A DNA stretch of 64,000 nt, from contig NC_088295.1 of NCBI RefSeq assembly GCF_032854445.1, positions 188,501 to 252,500 of the forward strand, written 5' to 3'. Of this stretch, positions 55,030 through 62,441 are shown piece after piece (the first letter of the stretch is position 1; every line of letters starts with the position of its first letter). This DNA is from Liolophura sinensis. Lineage: Eukaryota > Mollusca > Polyplacophora > Chitonida > Chitonidae. The position numbers and the translations under genes are program-made. A model generated the notes under the pieces. The model was not told the DNA's origin and did no database searches. It saw only the letters and a program-made list of their open reading frames with translations.

Positions 55030-56300
55030 ATGAACAGCGAGGCTTACAGGTTCAATAGAGAGGCCACTTACAAGGCCGGGGCATTTCATAGTATCCAAAC
55101 CCACGCAGAGCAGCTCACGCGATTTGACATCTACATCGATGAAAAGAAGGCCTTTCCAATCCAGTTCACAGATGTGTTGGCCAAGTACCGGCTGCCACAG
55201 GTAACCAGCAATGACATTGTTCGGGCCTGGAACACCAATCCTATGCAATTCTGGCAGAACCAAGTGAACTTCGCGGTCTGGTGCGCAACTACGGGCTGCG
55301 GCGTCTCTGTAAAAGACCATCTTCTCGCCCCCGACAAACAAATAAGGGCCCTGTACACGTTCCATGTGTATTACCAAGTTAGGCGGATCTTGGAAGAGAT
55401 CCAGGCCCCCCTGCCGCAAGACAGAGCGTGGGCGGCATTCAAAAACCCCCACGACAAGAGGGCTTATGAGAGTATTTGTAGGGAATTCCGCGTAGATAAG
55501 CACACAGACTGGAGGCGTAGGGGGGTGAATCACGGCCTCGGAGTGGCATATTACTATATCACGAGAACGGGTTACAGCCCCATTGGCGATGGGAACTTCG
55601 ATCCGAGCAGGATGTCGTTCTCTAGAAAGCCTACAGCGCTCCACGTCGACTACATCGAGCAGGACGCCGAGGAGGCTTGGGCGTCGTTCATTGCCGACAA
55701 ATCCCAAGGATTCACACAGCCGGGCGTAGAGTGCCTAAACGATTCCATCCGGACATACGTGTGGGCTATTCTAGGCGCCCAAGCGCAAACAAGGGCGCGT
55801 ATTCTAGGCACGGGCACAGCCTTCGAGGCGCAAAAACAGTTTGCCGCGAACGTTGAAGACCCTATTTCCTCTCCGATAGACCTTCCGTCTGCTATCAAAC
55901 GCTACCAGGACGTGCTACAGTATGCCGGAAGCGTTGTAGACTTTGTGTATGGCATAGGCCTATATATGGCCCCCAGCGACATGCTTCTGCAGATCGGCCA
56001 TACAACAGCAAAATTTTCGTGGCCACAGAGGACCAGAAGCTAGGCGCCAGTGAGGGTGTGAACGCTAAAGTACCGCCCACTTTGCACAAGCGCGCACCTT
56101 TCCTCGGGATCGTTAAGCCACAAGAAAGCGTCCCACCTTCCCACGTTAAGCTACAAGAAAGCGTCCCTCCACCTTTCCTCGTTGAGCCACAAGAAAGCGT
56201 CCCACCACCCACCGCAGAAAAGAATCACGATGCGGAGAAGACAGCCATCGTCGTCGCTGGGGTTGGTATCGGCTTACTGCTGCTGTGGACTATGCGTTAA
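55030..56300 (+). CDS. Conserved Polinton structural-type protein with C-terminal membrane anchor, frameshifted near its end
   Basis: Open from ATG 55,030 (MNSEAYRF; an earlier in-frame ATG is at 55,012) to 56,043, ~337 codons. Conserved-looking blocks are QLTRFDIYIDEKKAFPIQ, VRAWNTNPMQFWQNQVNFAV, GVECLNDSIRTYVWAILGAQ and DLPSAIKRYQDVLQYA, then FVYGIGLYMAPSDMLL. I recall such proteins from many animal Polintons; their role is not assigned that I know. Near 55,995 the similarity moves to the next frame, open to 56,300: VATEDQKLGASEG, three Pro-rich repeats (Q-E-S-V-P-P at ~12-residue spacing) and a C-terminal hydrophobic helix (AIVVAGVGIGLLLLW). So one frameshift separates body from tail. The end overlaps the convergent gene by 27 bp. 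Confidence 0.6.
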
Positions 56301-57620
56301 ATACTTGCGAACAGCCACAAGCATTAGGCCACCTACTGCGACGGCTAGAGCCCAGACATTATCGGCCAGCCACCCAGCCGTTTTCCCGAGAATGTTCAGT
56401 AGCCAGGACACGATGCTGCCAATAATACCCGGAATCGCAGCGGCAGCCTTCCCAGCCAGCTTGCCAAGGGCGCGCACCAGGGACTGGAGATGCTTTTTCA
56501 CCCATTCTTTAAGACCACGCCCGTCGGATGGAGGTGGTGTTGGCTGGATGCCCCTGCCGGACCTGCCAGTCAGCGCCAACTTTATCGCTAGCCCCAGTAT
56601 CGAGATCGCCATCCCAATTGCCGTGAGAATGGAGACCACGGTTATTCCCTGCTCCCGGAAGAGGGTGCGGACGCGCTCGGCCGGAGTGGTATCCTTGTGT
56701 AGGATGCGATCGATCGTCTGCTTGATGCGGTGTATTTGCGTGCGCAGGGCTTCACCCGTTAAAGAGGCTGCTTCGAGCCGGGGCACCCTCTCGTCCTCGA
56801 GATTCCTTATCCGGTCTGCGATCTGGCGCCGGGAGAATTCATCAGGGGCCTCCCCCAACTTCCGTTTTTCTTTTGCGATGTACTTATCGAGACTTGACAG
56901 CTTGGCGAGGTTATTCGCGTGTTCGCCTTCCAAGATCTGCAGTGCCTTATCAAGCCCCAGAAGTTCTCGTACGGGAAGAGGAGGGTCGGGAATCTCTTGT
57001 ATGGGAAGAGGAGGGTCGTTTATCGTTTCAATAATCCGATCTACCTCACTATCCGTCAAGCGTGTTTCCAGTGTGTGGACTGCATCAGCGGCCTTTTTCG
57101 CTGCTTGGTTTAAATCCTTCAGCTCCATGGTATCTGCCTCCGCGGCCGCGGCACCGAGCTCTGAACTCGCTGTCTCCAGGGCTGCGACTGCTGCCTTATG
57201 CAATGATGGCTGTTTGCTTGTTGTCCAGTCTTCAAAGCCCAGCTTATTCTGAACAACATCAGCCCCTCCTCTCTCGGCGAGTGTTGAGAGGGATAGCGGT
57301 TCACCTGTGTTTATGCTGGTGAGGTTCAGATCGTGGTATTTATTGAGTCGCAGTTTCCCTTCTTCGTCAATCTTAAAATCCGTGTAATAGCGCTTCGGTT
57401 TGGTAAGGTTGGGATACAGCCCCTCCATGGTATCGTAATAATCATTCACGGCGGACACTAACAGCCTTCCCTCTTTGGTTTTGAGGATCTCATCAATGGG
57501 TTGATGCTCGGGATACACCCCGATCTGGACACCTGCACGGAGAGTGGTCTGCTCGTCGTCGATGATGTTGCCCTCTTGGGCGTCGCCGGGCACCGGATCA
57601 TCTAAGTCAAAGTCTGCCAT
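56274..57620 (-). CDS. Conserved Polinton coiled-coil protein with C-terminal hydrophobic segments
   Basis: An intact ~448-codon frame. ATG at 57,620 (MADFDLDDPVPGDAQ) is preferred; an in-frame ATG at 57,638 would add six residues. The N-terminal domain (ILKTKEGRLLVSAVNDYYDT, YLDL-type beta and a KPKRYYTDFKIDEEGKLRL stretch) leads to an alanine-rich helical region with long coiled-coil character (VAALETASSELGAAAAEADT, YIAKEKRKL, RIRNLEDERVPRLEAA). Next comes TTPAERVRTLFREQGITVVS and a hydrophobic segment. A basic amphipathic stretch (LKEWVKKHLQSLVRALGKLA) and a terminal hydrophobic helix (NVWALAVAVGGLMLVAV) follow. Helical plus membrane-seeking parts suggest a virion-internal or entry-related membrane protein. 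I recall close relatives in other invertebrate Polintons, without assigned function. The frame is free of lesions. Confidence 0.7.
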   Translation of the reverse strand: MADFDLDDPVPGDAQEGNIIDDEQTTLRAGVQIGVYPEHQPIDEILKTKEGRLLVSAVNDYYDTMEGLYPNLTKPKRYYTDFKIDEEGKLRLNKYHDLNLTSINTGEPLSLSTLAERGGADVVQNKLGFEDWTTSKQPSLHKAAVAALETASSELGAAAAEADTMELKDLNQAAKKAADAVHTLETRLTDSEVDRIIETINDPPLPIQEIPDPPLPVRELLGLDKALQILEGEHANNLAKLSSLDKYIAKEKRKLGEAPDEFSRRQIADRIRNLEDERVPRLEAASLTGEALRTQIHRIKQTIDRILHKDTTPAERVRTLFREQGITVVSILTAIGMAISILGLAIKLALTGRSGRGIQPTPPPSDGRGLKEWVKKHLQSLVRALGKLAGKAAAAIPGIIGSIVSWLLNILGKTAGWLADNVWALAVAVGGLMLVAVRKYLTHSPQQQ

Positions 57621-57699
57621 AATCCTCGTATTGAACATTGCAAGGTATACCTTCAATACACACAATGGATGCATCACACGCAAGCTAAACCCTTTCAGA

Positions 57700-58919
57700 A
57701 CACTCCGTAAGCCTTAGGGGGTACAAGGTGTACGGCAGTCCTTGGTCGTCACCAACAACCCGAGTACGATCGACCAGAATCAACAACTCATGGTCTGCTT
57801 CCCCAACCTCGGCCCAAATGACGTCATTGTGCCCGGTACCGTGCGCTTGGCCTTCTCGATCACGATCAATTCATCAGACCTGAACGCCACAGTGGTCGGG
57901 AATCTCGGACGCGCAGTAGTCAAGAAAACCACGATCAGAATCAGCGGGAATGAGGTAATGTCCATCGACGACTCTGATGTGTTTCATTGCTACGGCGACT
58001 TATGGCTGACCAAAAACGAACTAAGGAATGCGGCCTACCAAGGCATCGGCAGCGAAAACATGCTTAAACTTAGAGTCGGAGCGGAGGACGCAAGTAACGA
58101 CAATGCTGGAGAAAAAGCCATCGCTCACGCCTTTGGCAGCCGGTTCCACATCTAGCTAGACTTTGAGCTTCTAGATGGCCACATGCCATTCTACCAGAGT
58201 GCCTTGGCCGACCGACTGGAGTACGAACTGACTTTCAACGATTACAGCCGGGTCATCAAGACAACAGACGATGACACGACTTACACCATCGACAACATCA
58301 GCCTGGAGTTCGATATGGTCACCGATGAGGAGCTCGCTAGACAGATCCGCACCCAGTTTGCCGGGGGCGTCTCCATTCTGTATGATCGCGTCCTCCGCCA
58401 CCGAAAGTTTGTGAAGGACAAGTCTGATACTCTCTGGAACATAAACCTGAACACTCCAGCGAGAGCAATGAAGGGCATCCTCATGCTGTTCGAGGCTAAG
58501 AGGACCCCGTGGGGGAGGAGGTCGGAATCCTTCTACAACCCGAAGATCACCAAAGTAGAAGTCACAATAGAAGGGGTCCTCAATCAGCTGTACAGCCAGG
58601 GCATGCGGGCGTACCAGCAATGGGGCGAGGTCCAGAGGTTCTTCGCCAGCTCACCACTTAAGAAGCGGGACCCTGAGGTGGCCAGGGTCGTAAAAGACTA
58701 GAGTTCTTGACGCACAAACCCTTCTGGCTTGACCTTCGGCCAAGCGACGATGACGAGCTGCATGGCAGTGGGAGGCGCGTTCAGAACGCCAGCGAGGGAA
58801 TTACGATACAGGTGACAAAAGAGAGAGAAGATCCCGGCGTGTTGAACGTATATCTCTATGTGATCATGGACGCAATGCTTCACATCAAGAATGGTAGATT
58901 CGTTAGCGCGCTTTATTGA
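57700..58919 (+). pseudogene. Major capsid protein candidate (hexon-like), broken
   Basis: The first part is open 57,742-58,155 (VVTNNPSTIDQNQQLMVCFP, VPGTVRLAFSITI, TIRISGNEVMSIDDSDVFHC). A TAG at 58,153-58,155 is followed in the same frame by FELL.., HMPFYQSALADRLEYELTF, NISLEFDMVTDEELA, DTLWNINLNTPARAMKGIL and YNPKITKVEVTIEG, to a stop at 58,701. The C-terminal ~70 codons (FWLDLRPSDDDELHGSGRR, SEGITIQVTK, NVYLYVIMDAMLHI) resume in another frame from 58,707. The 5' end also lacks a clean ATG, and a further shift near 57,735 is likely. Strand-rich halves and location beside the packaging ATPase fit a double jelly-roll capsid protein of ~400 residues. That fold assignment is inference. Confidence 0.6.
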
Positions 58920-59505
58920 TGACGCCTACTGCGCGATTGTCTGTGGGCAGACAAACTGCGGCAAAACAGTCTTCATGCTGGACATGCTTGAGGGCCCTTT
59001 CTGCGGTTTCTTTCATCACATTGTGATCCTGTGCCCCACTCTTAAGCATAACGAGGCGTACCGGTGGAGATGGATACTGTCTGAACCTGAGGTCTATTGT
59101 TTTGATCCCGGCGAGCGGCTACACGAATGCCTGAGAGCTTTCTAGAGATTGTTCGAGGGGGAGCCCACCCTATACATCATCGATGATTGTAGCGCGTTGA
59201 AGGTGATGAAGAAGAAAGAAAAAATGCTGTCATTCATGGCTTTCTCGGGCCGTCATGCACAGCAAAGCGTCTCGGCCCTCACTCAGAAATATAACGCCGT
59301 CCTCAAAGACTTTCGCGAGCAGACAAGGTGGGTGGCTTTATTCCACTGCAAAGATCGGCACTCGTTCAACGAATGCCTGGAGGAGAACCACATCATCGAG
59401 GCCGAGAGCGAAAAGGCAGAGGTTCGACAGAAGCTCAAGAACAATGCGCATTCTAAGCTCCTGCTAATAACCGATACGCCCGCCACATCTAAGATTATAT
59501 ATTAG
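58891..59505 (+). pseudogene. FtsK/HerA-type DNA-packaging ATPase, one nonsense codon
   Basis: ATG at 58,891, overlapping the capsid gene end by 29 nt. The Walker A motif is AIVCGQTNCGKTVFML (residues ~15-30), and the Walker B is TLYIIDDCSA in the second half. Between them a TAG (59,143-59,145) interrupts an otherwise single open frame. After Walker B come AFSGRHAQQSVSALTQKYNA (sensor/arginine region) and REQTRWVALFHCKDR, typical of the A32-like packaging ATPases of Polintons and related viruses. About 204 codons in total, a normal length. It would drive genome entry into capsids. This copy is formally truncated before Walker B. Confidence 0.8.
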
Positions 59506-59530
59506 ACGTAGTCACCCCTACGTATTAATA

Positions 59531-60370
59531 ATGGATACCGACGAGCTTATAGACGAGATTCTGGGCAAGGAGGAGGAGGAGGAGCCCAGCCAACAGCCCA
59601 GCCAACATGCACGGCAGCTCAGGGATAGGCTGGCGGTGGGTGGGCAGGTCAAGCGATATCGGGGAAAAGAGGTAACAGCCGCTGAGATCGACGCCATGAG
59701 CGACGAAAACGTTGAAAAGCTGCACTCCCGGTGCGAGGCTAAGCTCGGTGCGCGGACGGTTGACGGTCTTGGAGGTATATTCTTGAGATCACATGTAAGA
59801 GCGGCCAGCTGGCTCCTACCAATCCCACTCGAGAATCGACCAATGCTCATGGCACAGCTCGCCACCGACTCATTTGTTGAACAGACGCTTAGCTGTGCTA
59901 GCTGCTGGCTATACTACTGCTATGGTAAGTACTTGCAACCGTTAACCATGGCGCTGACCACTACTGAGCACTGCTCATTTGAACACCATCATTTGAATGA
60001 CGGCCCTGCGAAGAATCCCCAAAAAGTCGCTGCGGGTCGAGCGGGTGCTGCAGCGAGAAAGGCCAAGGCTGAAAAGCTTAAGGACGAGCTTCGCGAGGCA
60101 AAGGCTGCTTAGCTTGGCGATTCCACCAAGAAACAGCCGGAATCTACGAAGGAACAGCCGAAGGAAGAGGATTCTACAAAGGCACCCGACTGGAGGGCGC
60201 CCCTGGCGTTATTAAGCGTTGACAGTCTTATAGTGCTAGTGTTGCTACGCGTGTGGCGCAGCCGCTATACAGCACGAGGTACAGATATTACACCGCATGC
60301 AGCGCCGCAAGAAAAGAATCTCCATTTGAATATACGTCGCGACCCTTTCTATATAGAGCAGCATGTCTAG
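59531..60370 (+). CDS. Conserved Polinton accessory protein(s) downstream of the ATPase
   Basis: ATG 59,531 (MDTDELIDEILGKEEEEE), 25 nt after the ATPase stop, open for 193 codons to a TAG at 60,110-60,112. The same frame then continues to a second TAG at 60,368-60,370. Part one has an acidic start, RYRGKEVTAAEIDAMSDENV, then WLLPIPLENRP and a hydrophobic TLSCASCWLYYCYGKYL region. Part two has KNPQKVAAGRAGAAARKAKA, a basic Ala/Lys helix possibly binding nucleic acid. After the first TAG come Lys/Glu/Thr-Pro repeats (STKKQPESTKEQPKEEDST) and a hydrophobic segment (LALLSVDSLIVLVLLRVW). In related elements as I recall them, the basic/membrane part can be a separate gene. Function unknown. Confidence 0.55.
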
Positions 60371-60602
60371 CCCACCCAGCGACGGAAAAGTGCTAGTCAA
60401 CGCGGTCTACCATGCCACTGTGGTCTCTCTCCTGGCTACTGGGTACGGTCGTCTCGGCCAGATGTTCCTGAAAGGAGCCCTCCCGAAGCTGGACCTAACA
60501 CCCTGTGACGTCGGCATGGTCATTGCAGATGTAGGCCTGGCCATGTTTTCGAAGGACCTGCTAATTAAACAAGGGCTCCTTCCTCCCAATATAATCAAGT
60601 AG
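60363..60602 (+). CDS. Small conserved Polinton protein, 79 aa
   Basis: ATG at 60,363 (MSSPPSDGKVLVNAVYHAT), beginning inside the last codons of the preceding frame. Two amphipathic-to-hydrophobic helices (TVVSLLATGYGRLGQMFLKG and VGMVIADVGLAMFSKDLLIK) separated by LPKLDLTPCD suggest a small membrane-associated or two-helix protein. It ends 2 nt before the next ATG (TAGTAATGG), a stop-start spacing like that between other genes here. I recall closely similar small proteins in other animal Polintons; no role is assigned. The frame is intact, and its conservation next to broken essential genes is notable. Confidence 0.65.
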   Translation: MSSPPSDGKVLVNAVYHATVVSLLATGYGRLGQMFLKGALPKLDLTPCDVGMVIADVGLAMFSKDLLIKQGLLPPNIIK

Positions 60603-60604
60603 TA

Positions 60605-61054
60605 ATGGCCTCCATCGCAATGATGATGGGCGGCGCCCTCGTAAACGCTTTGGCCTTCAGCGGGAGCAACTATATGTTTTCGATGCTGAGGAGTTCCGAT
60701 GTCGACGAAGAGCGGAGGCGCCATGACCGCGCTGTAGAGCAGCTCCAAGCCGCCCAGGAAAAATGGGCCCCAAAGCGCACTGAGCGCTTGGACTGGATCA
60801 ACGATGAACTCCGCCGCCAGGGACACGCTATCCATACGTTCCGGGATGTCGACGCTGCAATCCGCGAGTATTCTAGGGTCTCGGGCAAAACTCTTACACG
60901 CGACGCACGCGACGCGCTGCTGGGCACAGAGCCACAGCTCTCCGATTTCTATGTGCCTAGTGAAGACCAAAAACACCGCGAGATGACCTTCGTCATCCTC
61001 GGAATTTGTGTGGTTGGGGGTGTGAGTTACGGAATCGCAAAATTCACTAAGTAA
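60605..61054 (+). CDS. Conserved Polinton protein, coiled coil flanked by hydrophobic ends
   Basis: ATG 60,605 (MASIAMMMGGALVNALAFSG), 149 codons, intact. The N-terminal ~25 residues are hydrophobic. The middle is a charged helix with coiled-coil character (DVDEERRRHDRAVEQLQAAQ, TERLDWINDELRRQGHAI). A conserved-looking AIREYSRVSGKTL and LSDFYVPSEDQKHREM precede a C-terminal transmembrane helix (FVILGICVVGGVSYGIAKF). The likely topology is two membrane ends with an ~100-residue internal or external helical domain. It is translationally close to the previous gene (2-nt gap). It belongs to the recurrent Polinton set as I remember it, function unknown. Confidence 0.65.
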   Translation: MASIAMMMGGALVNALAFSGSNYMFSMLRSSDVDEERRRHDRAVEQLQAAQEKWAPKRTERLDWINDELRRQGHAIHTFRDVDAAIREYSRVSGKTLTRDARDALLGTEPQLSDFYVPSEDQKHREMTFVILGICVVGGVSYGIAKFTK

Positions 61055-61166
61055 TCCGAACTGACTGTGCCGCCATTGAGCTCTTCGCCGGGCACGAGGT
61101 GGTTCTGCGCGCGACGATCTTTTTCGTCGCAAATCTGTTAGAGTTCTGCTAGAATACCTTGATGAC

Positions 61167-62035
61167 ATGGCTAGTAAAGTGTTTGTTCGCCTGGCAAATA
61201 TCTACTACAGCCGTCGTGGGTACTGGAAGGGCCACTCGGCCATCCAGAAACTTGCCACTGCGGCTAAAGTCTCCGAAGATGTGGTCCGGGCCTGGCTGAA
61301 AAAGCAGGCTATCTGGCAGATATGCCTGCCTCGTCCCCGAAAAATACCGAGGCCTATGTTCGATGTTTCTACGCCGAATGACATCCACCAAGCTGATCTT
61401 CTATTTCTACCACATGATCGGCGAGGCCGGCAGCTGTATAAGTACGCGCTGACAGTTGTTGATGTCACTTCTCGCTACAAGGAGGTGGAACCTCTGGCTA
61501 CTAAAGATTCCAAAGAAGTCGCTGATGCTCTCTCTCGCATTTACAAGAGGGGACCCCTTCGATGGCCGAAGCTTCTCCAAGTTGACCCTGGGCGCGAGTT
61601 TATGGGTGCGGTGAGCCAACTGCTGGCCAAACACGATGTCACAGTCCGCCGAGGCCGCGTGGATATCCACCGAGGCCAAGGCATAGTGGAGCGGTTCAAA
61701 AAAAGGCAAAAGACGCCATCAAGGCAAAAGGGATGCCCCATAAGCCTTCCTCGACGGTTCCAGGTCGTCCCGTTGGACTTAATGAGCGGAAGATTCCCGA
61801 GGGTGTTGGCGTTCGTTATCTCTATCAGCCTGGATAGCTGGAGGGCGGCCGCTGTCGTGCGACTGATCCTGTGTGGTCTCTATAGATATATCGGCTTGGG
61901 CGCTCTGTCACAAAGCCTAATGAACCCGTGCTGTACTATCTAGACAATACGTCGGATTGTCCACGACCGGGATTCGTTCGTGAGGGGTTGCTTATAGTGC
62001 CTCCTGATACTCAACTTCCCCCGAATGGGGTTCTA
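61167..62035 (+). pseudogene. Polinton integrase (retrovirus-type DDE), broken
   Basis: ATG at 61,167. The N-terminal helical domain (ANIYYSRRGYWKGHSAIQKL, VVRAWLKKQAIWQI) takes the place of a zinc finger. The DDE core has aspartates in HQADLLFLPHD and LQVDPGREFMGAV and the glutamate in GQGIVERF. Right after that glutamate helix ~60 residues appear deleted and the frame shifts. The C-terminal domain is recognisable in another frame (AKGMPHKPSSTVPGR, GVGVRYLYQPG, a TAG, RATDPVWSLYRY, PNEPVLYYLDN, REGLLIVPPDTQLP), a chromo/SH3-like tail usual in Polinton integrases. Catalytic residues survive, but deletion, frameshift and nonsense make it inactive. Confidence 0.8.
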
Positions 62036-62056
62036 CGGTAGTTCCTCGAAGTCCCA

Positions 62057-62421
62057 GACCGGCCCGGATAGCACAGTTGGTAGAGCGTCCGCTTCGGGAC
62101 CGGTAGATCCAGGATCAATCCTTGATCGAGTCACACCTAAGACTTTAAAAGAGGAAGTTGTAACTTCCTCGCTTGGCGTTCAGCATGAAGGGGATAGTGC
62201 AATGACTGGTTGACCCGTATCAGTATAATGGCTCGGGCGGGGCGGCTTACTTGCCTTCGGTAAGTCGTTTCAGTGAAGCAGCACTAAATAAAAGAGCGGT
62301 GGAAATCCGTCCTGCAACAAGAAGGCACATTACACGTACATGCACCCTAATGATTCCTTCGTCGTCATATGACTGAAAAATTGTTGAGTACGACGTTAAA
62401 CCCCAAGCACTCACTCACTCA
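62057..62421 (+). mobile_element. tRNA-derived SINE (family A), inserted in the Polinton
   Basis: A 365-bp full-length copy between integrase and polymerase. The head is GGCCCGGATAGCACAGTTGG, TAGAGCGTCCGCTTC, B-box-like GATCAATCCTTGATCGAG. The body has GAGGAAGTTGTAACTTCCTC and CCCGTATCAGTATAATGG. The 3' end is AATTGTTGAGTACGACGTTA, ACCCCAAGCACTCACTCACT. CTCGAAGTCCCA flanks it at 62,045-62,056 and 62,422-62,433, a perfect 12-bp target duplication, proving insertion after the Polinton was in place. Confidence 0.9.
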
Positions 62422-62441
62422 CTCGAAGTCCCATCCTGCCG

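Noticed and set aside
55021-55707. 228-codon minus-strand frame
   Set aside because: Antisense shadow of the conserved 55,030 gene, whose plus-strand translation has clear family-type blocks.
56182-57252. 356-codon plus-strand frame
   Set aside because: Antisense shadow of the coiled-coil Polinton gene. Ser/Arg-rich composition and no domain.
60407-61168. 253-codon minus-strand frame
   Set aside because: Antisense of two small Polinton genes that show membrane helices and short stop-start spacing on the plus strand.
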